Origin: Sphingomonas aquatilis
Lineage (GTDB): Bacteria > Pseudomonadota > Alphaproteobacteria > Sphingomonadales > Sphingomonadaceae
Length of the DNA: 64,000 nt
Reading direction: 5' to 3'
Assembly: GCF_014196115.1 (NCBI RefSeq)
Contig: NZ_JACIDB010000001.1
Location: 620,001 to 684,000 of the forward strand
Under the pieces are notes generated by a model, which worked only from the letters and a program-made list of their open reading frames with translations, ran no database searches and was not told the origin of the DNA. Position numbers and translations under genes: made by a program. Of the stretch, positions 15,806-23,776 are shown in pieces. Every line of letters begins with the position of its first letter. Positions within the stretch are counted from its first letter, which is position 1.

Positions 15806-18800
15806 TTACCGCCCCAGCAGCACGCGGGCCTGGCCGGCGATCTGCGCGAGCATGGCCGCATTGGGCTGCGCGGCGTGGCGGGCGCGGTCGACCAGCGCCT
15901 TGAACTGCGCGACGCGCGCGCCGTTCGCGGTCAGCCATGCCTGCACCGCGCTGCGCGGATCGCCGTCACCGGTGCGGCCGAGGAACTCCAGCCGCTGCTG
16001 CTGGAAATCGCGCGCCAGGCCGGCGAGCAGCAGGCGCTCCCATGGATCGCCCGACACGATGCGTGCCGCCGCCGCCTGCGCCCAGTCGAGGCCCAGGTCC
16101 TGGCCGAGGTGGGTATAGGCCCGCGTCAGCTCGATCTCGTCGAGCCCGAGGCGCTGGCCCAGCGCGGCGAGGCCGACGACGCCGTCCATGTCGAACAGGC
16201 GGACCACGCGACGTGCCAGCTCTGCGGGCGCACCCGCGGCTTCCAGCTCGGCGGCGATGCGGGCGCTCTGCGCGCTCGCTTCCTCGAGCAGTAGCGACTG
16301 CGTCTGGCGTTCCAGCGCGGCGATGCCCTGGCCCAGCCGCTCGATCACCGCGCCGGGCAGCGTACCCGGCGCATTGGCGCGCAGCAGGTCGGCGATGTGC
16401 GACCGCGTCGCCACCGCCACCTCGTTGAACAGCGCGATGCGTGCGCCCTCGGCGATATCGGCGTGCTCGATCTCCGCCCATAGGCTGTCGAGGCCGAAGA
16501 CGCGTTCCGCCACCACGAACATCGCGGCGATATCGGCGACCGCGGCGCCTTCCTCTTCAGCCAGCTCGAACGGGCGCAGCACGCCCAGCCGATTGACGAT
16601 GCGGTTGGCGAGCTTGGTCGCGGCGATCTCGCCCCGCAGGCGATGCTCGTCGATCGCCTTGGCGAAGTCGCGCTGCATCGCCGGCGGGAAGGCGGCGTGC
16701 AGGTCGGGTGCGAGTTCGGGGGCGAGCGCTAGCGGTGCCTGCTCGATACCGTCCTGCAACGACAGCTTCGCGGTGGCGAGCAGCACGGCGAGCTCGGGGC
16801 GGGTGAGGCCATGGCCTTCCTGTCCACGGCGCAGCAGATCGTCGTTGCCGGCAAGGCCCTCGACCGCGCGATCCAATCGCCCGGCGCCTTCGAAGATTTC
16901 GATGACGCGGACGTAGCTCGGAATGGCGCTCGCACCATCGGCCTCGGCGATCGACAGCGCCAGCGTCTGGAGGCGGTTGTCCTCCAGCACCAGATGCGCG
17001 ACGTCGTCGGTCATGCTGGCGAGCAGCGCGTTGCGCTCCTCGTAGCCGAGGCGGCCTTCGTTCATCTCGCGGTTGAGCGCGATCTTGATGTTGACCTCAT
17101 TGTCCGAACAATCGACGCCGGCCGAATTGTCGATGAAGTCGGTGTTGATCCGGCCGCCGCGTTCCGAGAAGGCGATGCGCGCCGCCTGCGTGACGCCCAG
17201 GTTCGCACCTTCGCCGATCGCGGTGACGCGCAATTGCTCGGCATCGACGCGCAGACGGTCGTTGGCGGGATCGCCGACCGCGGCGTTATTCTCGCGCGCC
17301 GCCTTCACATAGGTGCCGATGCCGCCGAACCACAGCAGGTCCGCGGGCGCCTTCAGGATCGCGGAGATGAGCGATGCGGGGTCGAGCTGCGTCGCGGTGA
17401 TGCCGAGCGCGGCCTGTGCCTGCGGCGACAGCGGAATGACCTTCTCGCTGCGCGCCCACACGCCGCCGCCTTCGCTGATGAGGCCCGCGTCGTAATCCGC
17501 CCAGCTGGAGCGGGGCAGGGTGAACATGCGCGCACGCTCGTCCCAGCTCGCGGCGGGATCGGGATTGGGGTCGATGAAGATGTGGCGGTGATCGAACGCC
17601 GCGACGATCTTCAGCGCCTTGCTGAGCAGCATGCCGTTGCCGAAGACGTCGCCCGACATGTCGCCGCAGCCGACGACGGTGATCGGCTGGGTCTGCACGT
17701 CGACGCCGCGCTCGGCGAAGTGGCGCTGCACCGACACCCAGGCGCCCTTGGCGGTGATGCCCATCGCCTTGTGGTCGTACCCGACGCTGCCGCCCGACGC
17801 GAAGGCGTCGCCCAGCCAGAAGTCGCGCTCCAACGCCAGCGCATTGGCGACGTCGCTGAACGTCGCCGTACCCTTGTCGGCGGCGACGACGAAATAGGGG
17901 TCCTCGCCATCGAGCACCGCGACGTCGGCCGGATGCACGACGCGGCCGTCGACGATATTGTCTGTGATCGACAGCAGCGAGCGGATGAAGATTCGGTAGC
18001 TCTCGGTGCCTTCCGCCAGCCACGCGTCGCGATCGACCGCGGGGGAGGGGAGCTGCTTGGGGTAGAAGCCGCCCTTGGCGCCGGTCGGCACGATGACGGC
18101 ATTCTTGACGCGCTGCGCCTTCATCAGCCCGAGGATTTCGGTACGGAAGTCGTCGCGCCGATCCGACCAGCGTAAGCCCCCGCGTGCGACCGGGCCGGCA
18201 CGCAGGTGAATGCCCTCGACCCGCGGCGAATAGACCCAGATTTCGCGCCACGGCACGGGGGCGGGCAGGCCGGGGATCAGGTGGCTGTCGAGCTTGAACG
18301 CCAGCGCCTCGTTCGCCGCGGGGGCGAAGGCGTTGGTGCGCAGGCAGGCGCCGATCAGGTCGCGATAGGCGCGCAGGATACGGTCGTCGTCGATCGCCGA
18401 TACCGCGTCGAGCCCGCGCGCGATCGCTTCGTCGCTGGCGGTCAGGTCGCCGCTGCCCTTGGGGTCGTGCGCGGCGGCGAAGCGCGCGATCAGCGCCTTG
18501 GTCAGCTTGGGCGCACGGCGCAGTGCGTCGACGACGGTGGTCAGGCCATAGGGCAGGCCCGCCTGACGCAGATAGCGGAACCAGGCGCGCAGCAGCACCA
18601 CCGACTGCGGCGAGAGGCCGACGTCGATGATCAGGCGGTTGAAGGCATCGTTTTCCGCCGCGCCTTCCAGCACGGCGGCGATCGCGCCTTCCAGCACCGC
18701 AGCATCGTTCGCGTCGTCATTGGCATCGGTTTCGACGACGAAGTCGTGGACGAAGGTGTCCGCTTCGTCCTGCAACCGCGTCGGCAGTTCGCCGATCACG

Positions 18801-20410
18801 CGGAAGCCGAAATTCTCCAGCACCGGCACCGCGTCCGACAGCGCGAGCGCGCCGTGCAGCTTGTAGATCTTGAGCTGGCGATCCTCTCCCGCGACGACCG
18901 GGAAGATGCGCACGGAGCGGTCGTCGGCGCTTTCAAGCCCCGCAACCCGCAGGATGTCCTGCGCCGCTTCGGCGGGGCTGCTGACGTTGCGGTAATTGGC
19001 GGGGAAGGCGTTGGCCCAGCGCAGCGCCAGCCGTGCCGCGCGCTGCGCCGGCACCTGTTCGACCAGTGCCGCCTCGACGTCCGACATCCAGCCGCGCACC
19101 ATCTTGCGCAAGCGCTCGGCGAGCGGTTCGGTCTCGGGCATGCGGCCCGACCCGCGCAGATCGATCGTGTAGCGCAGCAGCGCGACGACGCCGTCGTCGA
19201 GGCTGATCGACCAGTTGAGGACATTGCCGTTCGAGGCGTCAGCCAGCATCTGGCCGATCGCGACGCGGCGCGCGGTGGTGAGGTCGTCGCGCGGCAGCCA
19301 CGCGAAGGCGAACAGATGCCGCCCCAGCGCCGACTTCACCAGCACCAGCGCGGGGCGGGGCCGGTCGGCGAGGCTCATCGCGGTCAGCACCACCTCTTCC
19401 AGCGCATCGGGGGCGAAGGCGACGACGAGATCGTGGGGAAGGGCGGTCAGCGCATGCGTCAGCGCCTTGCCGGTATGGCCCTTGGGATCGAAGCCGAACT
19501 TCGCCTCCAGCGCCGACAGGCGCGCCCGCAGCACGGGGATGTCGCGCGGCTTGGCGCTGAGCGCGGCGCTGGTCCACAGGCCGGCGTGGATCGACAGGCC
19601 GACCACCTCGCCCGCCTCCATCACCGGCACCAGCACCAGGTCGAGCGGCACGGCGCGGTGGACGGTCGAGATCAGGCTGGATTTCAGAAGCAGCGGCGCG
19701 TCATTGCCCTCTTCGAACCAGCGAATCGCGAGCGCGCGGTTCGCCTCGGCGAGCACCGGCGTTTCGTGCGGATGACGGACGATGCCGAGCGCTTCGCCCG
19801 CGCTGCCGTCGCGCCGCCAGATCTGGTGGCCGAGCAACGTAAACTGGCCGTCGAGGAACCATTGCAGCAGCGCCGCGCCCTCGCCCTGCGGCAGTGCAGC
19901 TTCGTCGCGCGCCATCGCGCGTTGCAGCGCGGGCCAGTCGGTGACGGCGGCGCGCACGTCGGCGAGTACGGCGGTCAGATCCTCGACCAGGCCGCGCCGG
20001 TCGCGCGCATCGGCGCGTTCCAGCTCGATGTAGATCATCGATTCGGGTGTGCCGGCGCCGCCGATATCGGTCAGCGCCCCCGATGCGTCGCGCGTCACGC
20101 GGACGACGGGGTGGATCAGGCGGTCGATGTCGAGATCCTGCGCGCCGATCGCGGCGGCGATCGAATCGACCAGGAAGGGCATGTCGTCGTTGACGATGGC
20201 GAGGCGCATACGGCGCCGCACGTCGTCCGACGCGATCGGCTCCAGCCGGATCGCGGGCTTGCCGGGCTCACGGCGCGCGGCGGTCTCCGCGACGAACGCC
20301 GCGGCTGCGGCCCGCTCGGCATCGCCGAAGCCGGTCAGCTCCCCCGGTAGCGCGCCCTTGGTCAGCCGGGCGGCAAGCGCCTCGGCCATGCTCTGGTTCT
20401 GGTCGGCCAT
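15806..20410 (-). CDS. NAD-dependent glutamate dehydrogenase, large (about 180-kDa) class
   Basis: 1534 residues, the usual length of this class, so complete. It catalyses oxidative deamination of glutamate to 2-oxoglutarate and ammonia with NAD. Motifs: GGLRWSDRRDDFRTEILGLMKAQRVKNAVIVPTGAKGGFYPK (about 730-780, with the catalytic Lys region GAKGGFYPK) and the Rossmann segment VVGCGDMSGDVFGNGMLLS further on. The N-terminal 500 residues hold the regulatory, ACT-like part with long helices. It is monocistronic; downstream lies the 146-bp repeat. Start ATG at 20410. In Caulobacter the homologue also serves a cell-cycle role, which cannot be assessed here. Confidence 0.96.
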   Translation of the reverse strand: MADQNQSMAEALAARLTKGALPGELTGFGDAERAAAAAFVAETAARREPGKPAIRLEPIASDDVRRRMRLAIVNDDMPFLVDSIAAAIGAQDLDIDRLIHPVVRVTRDASGALTDIGGAGTPESMIYIELERADARDRRGLVEDLTAVLADVRAAVTDWPALQRAMARDEAALPQGEGAALLQWFLDGQFTLLGHQIWRRDGSAGEALGIVRHPHETPVLAEANRALAIRWFEEGNDAPLLLKSSLISTVHRAVPLDLVLVPVMEAGEVVGLSIHAGLWTSAALSAKPRDIPVLRARLSALEAKFGFDPKGHTGKALTHALTALPHDLVVAFAPDALEEVVLTAMSLADRPRPALVLVKSALGRHLFAFAWLPRDDLTTARRVAIGQMLADASNGNVLNWSISLDDGVVALLRYTIDLRGSGRMPETEPLAERLRKMVRGWMSDVEAALVEQVPAQRAARLALRWANAFPANYRNVSSPAEAAQDILRVAGLESADDRSVRIFPVVAGEDRQLKIYKLHGALALSDAVPVLENFGFRVIGELPTRLQDEADTFVHDFVVETDANDDANDAAVLEGAIAAVLEGAAENDAFNRLIIDVGLSPQSVVLLRAWFRYLRQAGLPYGLTTVVDALRRAPKLTKALIARFAAAHDPKGSGDLTASDEAIARGLDAVSAIDDDRILRAYRDLIGACLRTNAFAPAANEALAFKLDSHLIPGLPAPVPWREIWVYSPRVEGIHLRAGPVARGGLRWSDRRDDFRTEILGLMKAQRVKNAVIVPTGAKGGFYPKQLPSPAVDRDAWLAEGTESYRIFIRSLLSITDNIVDGRVVHPADVAVLDGEDPYFVVAADKGTATFSDVANALALERDFWLGDAFASGGSVGYDHKAMGITAKGAWVSVQRHFAERGVDVQTQPITVVGCGDMSGDVFGNGMLLSKALKIVAAFDHRHIFIDPNPDPAASWDERARMFTLPRSSWADYDAGLISEGGGVWARSEKVIPLSPQAQAALGITATQLDPASLISAILKAPADLLWFGGIGTYVKAARENNAAVGDPANDRLRVDAEQLRVTAIGEGANLGVTQAARIAFSERGGRINTDFIDNSAGVDCSDNEVNIKIALNREMNEGRLGYEERNALLASMTDDVAHLVLEDNRLQTLALSIAEADGASAIPSYVRVIEIFEGAGRLDRAVEGLAGNDDLLRRGQEGHGLTRPELAVLLATAKLSLQDGIEQAPLALAPELAPDLHAAFPPAMQRDFAKAIDEHRLRGEIAATKLANRIVNRLGVLRPFELAEEEGAAVADIAAMFVVAERVFGLDSLWAEIEHADIAEGARIALFNEVAVATRSHIADLLRANAPGTLPGAVIERLGQGIAALERQTQSLLLEEASAQSARIAAELEAAGAPAELARRVVRLFDMDGVVGLAALGQRLGLDEIELTRAYTHLGQDLGLDWAQAAAARIVSGDPWERLLLAGLARDFQQQRLEFLGRTGDGDPRSAVQAWLTANGARVAQFKALVDRARHAAQPNAAMLAQIAGQARVLLGR

Positions 20411-20499
20411 GGCAGCCGCCTACGCCCGTCTCTTCCGGGCTTCAAGCTTTGCTGCAGTGCGAAAATTACGTGTTAGCGCAATAAAGTGTTGTGCTGGTC

Positions 20500-20531
20500 G
20501 GGCGCCTTCCGGTCGTCGACGGGAGGCGCCC
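20500..20531 (-). terminator. Hairpin beyond the PAS-protein gene
   Basis: GGGCGCCTTCC (20500-20510) pairs with GGGAGGCGCCC (20521-20531), ten of eleven positions. It starts six bases after the minus-strand stop at 20537. No T-run on the minus strand, so probably partial or Rho-assisted. Confidence 0.5.
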
Positions 20532-20536
20532 TGCGT

Positions 20537-21865
20537 TCAGGCCGCGGCCTTGCGCAGCACGCTTTCCAGCAGCGCCTTGTCATCGACGCATTTGATGACG
20601 TCGACCAGGCCATCCTCGCCGGCGCGCGCCAGCAGCACGACGAATTCGTCCGCCACCGCGGGCAAGGCGACGCGGCCCAGTACGGGCAGCGCGCGCAGTT
20701 CGGCGGCGGCGCGATCGAACAGGTCGACGCGCTCGTCGGGGCGACGCGTGGCGCGCTCGGCAGCCACCACCGCCTTGATGCCGCCCTGCGCGGTTTCCAG
20801 CACATTGGTGAGGCCGCCTGCGGGCACCTCGGTGCGGCGGGCGTAGGCCAGCACCGCGGCATATTCGGCAAGGCGTGTCTTGTCGTAATCCGATCCGAAC
20901 ACGAGCTTGACGATCGCGGTCAGCGGCGCGCGTGGCTGCACCGTCAGTCCGGCCTGCGCCAGCAGCGCGGCATAGCCCTCGGCATCCCGCTCGCACGCCA
21001 GCGCGAAATCATGGGCGCGGCCCAGCGCGCGATATAGCGCGGCGCGCCCGCGCGCATCGGCGGCGCGCACTGCCGCCGCGCTTTCGCGCGCCATCGCCAG
21101 CCGGTCGCGCAGCGATGCGTCGGTCGCGGACTCGGCGATCGGGTCCTCCGCCGTCTCGAACCCGCCGCTCGGCCCGTCCGCCCACACCGGCGTCGCGGCG
21201 AGCGCGCGCGGGGCGCTGCGCACCGCGGCGTCCAGCTCGGCGGCGAGCGTCGCCTGCGTGTCGGCGTCGGCCAGCTCCTTCCAGTTGATGACGCCGTAGA
21301 TGAAGTCGATCGTGCTATCGTCGGAGGTGAAGGGCATCAGGATGCCGCGATACAAGGTCGTGCGCCCGCGGATGCCGACGAACTCCGCCTCGAACCCGAT
21401 CGGCGCCCGATTCGCGATGATCTGTAGATAATGGTCGGTCAGGCGCGACAGCAGCGACCGCCCCGGCACATCCGCGACACGCACGACATGCGCGTCCAGC
21501 CCGCATTCCTCGCGCAGCGTGCGCCCCAGATAGGCGATGGTCGGATCGTCGATACCGCGGGTGAAATCGATCAATACGCTGTGCGGGCCGAAGTCGGCGA
21601 TATTGGCGGGATCGAGGTCGTCGATGCCGGGGCAGGGGCGGCCCTTCAGCAGCGACACCCAGTGGTTGTAGGCGCGCACGTGCATGCGCCGCTCGTCACC
21701 GCCGAGCGAGAAGGCGGCATCGTCCACGCCGCCCCCGTCGATGTCGCCACCATCATCCGGCGGGCTCGCCAGCGCCGCGTCGAGCACGTCATGGCCGCCG
21801 CCATCGGCGCGCAGGCCTTCGCTATCCCCGACTCGCCCGTCATCGAAGCCGCGCGCCGTATCCAT
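20537..21865 (-). CDS. PAS-domain protein, probable signalling protein
   Basis: 442 residues. The central part (about 65-200) holds PFSLLKGRPCP...IADFGPHSVLIDF, REECGLDAHVVRVADVPGRSLLSRLTDHYLQIIANRAPIGFEAEFVGIRGRTTLYRGILMPF, which I read as the PAS_5-like family found in alphaproteobacteria. The C-terminal half is helical with no kinase, GGDEF, EAL or methyl-accepting motif, so its output is unknown. The ATG at 21865 follows GAAGGG; a TTG two codons earlier is less likely. The N-terminal 55 residues are Gly/Asp-rich and low-complexity. It lies between the dehydrogenase and tRNA-Thr, its start 191 bp from the tRNA. Confidence 0.75.
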   Translation of the reverse strand: MDTARGFDDGRVGDSEGLRADGGGHDVLDAALASPPDDGGDIDGGGVDDAAFSLGGDERRMHVRAYNHWVSLLKGRPCPGIDDLDPANIADFGPHSVLIDFTRGIDDPTIAYLGRTLREECGLDAHVVRVADVPGRSLLSRLTDHYLQIIANRAPIGFEAEFVGIRGRTTLYRGILMPFTSDDSTIDFIYGVINWKELADADTQATLAAELDAAVRSAPRALAATPVWADGPSGGFETAEDPIAESATDASLRDRLAMARESAAAVRAADARGRAALYRALGRAHDFALACERDAEGYAALLAQAGLTVQPRAPLTAIVKLVFGSDYDKTRLAEYAAVLAYARRTEVPAGGLTNVLETAQGGIKAVVAAERATRRPDERVDLFDRAAAELRALPVLGRVALPAVADEFVVLLARAGEDGLVDVIKCVDDKALLESVLRKAAA

Positions 21866-22056
21866 GCCCAAACCCTTCTCGCATCAGGACATGACGGTCC
21901 TGGTCCTAGGCTGCTTCTGCACCGTCCGTGGTAAACGGAGCGTAAAGCCGCGAGGCGAACAATTGGCATGTTCCGACACAAAGGCCGCTTGTCAGCCGCG
22001 ATCCGACCTGTTAGTCGGACCCCCGAACGGCCCCTCAGCGGGCCGGTCCACCCCGG

Positions 22057-22132
22057 GCCGCTTTAGCTCAGCTGGTAGAGCATCGCATTCGTAATGCGGG
22101 GGTCACAGGTTCGAGTCCTGTAAGCGGCACCA
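22057..22132 (+). tRNA. tRNA-Thr (anticodon CGT)
   Basis: 76 bases from GCCGCTTTAG to an encoded CCA. All four arms fold: acceptor GCCGCTT/AAGCGGC, D arm GCTC-AGCTGGTA-GAGC, anticodon stem TCGCA/TGCGG with loop TTCGTAA (anticodon CGT, reading ACG), and T arm ACAGG-TTCGAGT-CCTGT. No other tRNA is close. Confidence 0.97.
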
Positions 22133-22156
22133 CCCTTCCGGAAATCGTTGTGAAAC

Positions 22157-22175
22157 AACCGTCCAAGCGACGGTT
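22157..22175 (+). terminator. Hairpin downstream of tRNA-Thr
   Basis: A perfect seven-base stem AACCGTC / GACGGTT with a five-base loop, 24 bases after the tRNA end, followed by TCGTGCTG. It is probably the end of the tRNA transcript. Confidence 0.5.
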
Positions 22176-22509
22176 TCGTGCTGTTTGTCGTACATGAGTG
22201 CCGCAAAACGCCCCTTTCGACGAAGGGCTAAGTCTTTCAATCGTTCCCGAAATGAGAGCGCAAAGATGCACGTTCATGACGTCGAAGCATCTTCGCCTTC
22301 CGCTTCCACTTGGGCTTAGACAGCGGCGATACCGCGCGGAATGACCGCCGGGTCTCCGTCGCATACGGGCCCGTTGCGGCCGTCGACGCACCTGCGGCAT
22401 CGTCCCGATCGGCTCAACCGACTGAAATCGCGGCCGAGCGCCGGACCGTAATGGCAGCTTGTCCGTTCAGCGCTCCTGACGTTGCACTGCTTGATGGATA
22501 TCGCCGACC
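22176..22509. other. Gene-free stretch between tRNA-Thr and the ene-reductase
   Basis: No supportable gene. Holds two further hairpins: CCCTT/AAGGG near 22212-22230 and AAGATGC/GCATCTT at 22263-22293. The latter half should contain the ene-reductase promoter, but no clear -35/-10 pair stands out. No direct repeat of the tRNA 3' end was seen, so no sign of an integrated element. Confidence 0.5.
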
Positions 22510-23619
22510 ATGCCCGACCATTCCGCATCGCCCATATTGCAGCCCGTCCAGATCGGGGACCTGTCGCTTCGCAACCGCATTGTCATGGCGCCGTTGACGC
22601 GGAGCCGTTCGAACGACGACGGGATCCCGCCCGCTTTCGCCGCCGACTATTACGCGCAGCGCGCTGACGCCGGGATCATCATAAGCGAGGCGACCAACGT
22701 CTCCCCCCAGGCGGTCGGCTATGCGCTGACGCCGGGCATCTGGAACGACCAGCAGATCGAGGCATGGCGCCCGATCGTGCAGGCTGTCCATGATCGGGGC
22801 GGCGTCATGTTTCTGCAGTTGTGGCATACGGGCCGCATCTCGCACCCGGACCTGCAGGGCGGAAAGCCGCCGGTGGCGCCATCGGCCATCAAGCCGGTCG
22901 GACAGGCGTTCACCAAGGACGGGATGAAGGACCACGTCACGCGGCGCGCGCTCGAAACGGATGAGATCCCCGGCATCGTCGAGGATTATCGCCGCGCCGC
23001 CGCCAACGCCAAGGCGGCCGGCTTCGACGGGGTCGAAGTCCATTCGGCGAACAATTATCTGCTCGAACAGTTCGTCCGCGATAGCACTAACCAGCGAACC
23101 GACCGCTATGGCGGGTCGATCGAGAACCGTTTGCGCTTCCCGCTTGAGGTCGTCGACGCGGTCGTCGGCGTTTGGGGCGCGGGGCGTGTCGGCATCCGGT
23201 TGTCGCCGGCGACGACGATGCCCGGCGAAACCCCGCTCGACAGCACGGTGATGGAAACCTTCGGCATCTATGTTGACGCGCTGTCGCAGCGCGGCCTGCT
23301 GTATATCCACGATATTGAGGGCGTGACGCAGCAGACCCGTGACGCGGACGGCGTCGATTTCGCCGCTTTGCGCAAGCGCTTCGACGGGGCGTACATCGCG
23401 AACAACCAGTATACGCTCGAGCTGGCCGAGGAGGTTCTCGCGCGTGGCGATGCCGACCTGTTCAGCATGGGGCGGCCGTTCATCGCCAACCCCGATCTCA
23501 TCGACCGCCTGCGCGCGGGCGCGCCGCTTGCGGAGGCGCCAAAGGACTATTGGTACGGCGGCGGATCGGTCGGCTATTCGGACTGGCCGACGACGCGCGG
23601 AACCCCGGATCGCGGCTGA
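22510..23619 (+). CDS. Old Yellow Enzyme-family alkene reductase (NemA-like)
   Basis: 369 residues, FMN-dependent. Family motifs: LRNRIVMAPLTRSRS near the N-terminus, GVMFLQLWHTGRISHP, the His-x-x-Asn catalytic pair in VEVHSANNYLLEQFVRD (usually HGANGYL), TDRYGGSIENRLRFPLEV, and the C-terminal phosphate-binding DLFSMGRPFIANPDLIDRL. Reduces activated C=C bonds of enals, enones, nitro compounds or N-ethylmaleimide with NAD(P)H. Cytosolic. The usual NemR-type repressor is not adjacent, so it stands alone between tRNA-Thr and the phosphoesterase gene. Confidence 0.94.
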   Translation: MPDHSASPILQPVQIGDLSLRNRIVMAPLTRSRSNDDGIPPAFAADYYAQRADAGIIISEATNVSPQAVGYALTPGIWNDQQIEAWRPIVQAVHDRGGVMFLQLWHTGRISHPDLQGGKPPVAPSAIKPVGQAFTKDGMKDHVTRRALETDEIPGIVEDYRRAAANAKAAGFDGVEVHSANNYLLEQFVRDSTNQRTDRYGGSIENRLRFPLEVVDAVVGVWGAGRVGIRLSPATTMPGETPLDSTVMETFGIYVDALSQRGLLYIHDIEGVTQQTRDADGVDFAALRKRFDGAYIANNQYTLELAEEVLARGDADLFSMGRPFIANPDLIDRLRAGAPLAEAPKDYWYGGGSVGYSDWPTTRGTPDRG

Positions 23620-23632
23620 GCCAGCCGCGCAT

Positions 23633-23658
23633 CGGACCCTGTCGTAGGATCGGGTCCG
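23633..23658 (+). terminator. Weak terminator-like hairpin after the ene-reductase
   Basis: CGGACCC (23633-23639) and GGGTCCG (23652-23658) form a seven-base stem with a 12-base loop, 13 bp after the stop. No T-run follows. Confidence 0.4.
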
Positions 23659-23776
23659 TGCTGTGGGTGAACGAGGCTAAGGTGCGGCGGCCGTCGGCGC
23701 GGGTGGTCGAAGACCGGCCCCCGCGTCCGGCGTAAGTCGGAAGTCCGAAGGCGGCACCTGAGTGTCCGAACGTGGA

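Noticed and set aside
16811..20350. Long plus-strand open frames across the NAD-glutamate dehydrogenase
   Set aside because: Shadows of a well-conserved 1534-residue enzyme on the other strand; products are Arg/Gln/Gly-rich without domains.
22068..22400. Minus-strand reading frame through tRNA-Thr
   Set aside because: Its end (VPLTGLEPVTPALRMRCSTS) is the reverse reading of the tRNA itself, a known annotation artefact.
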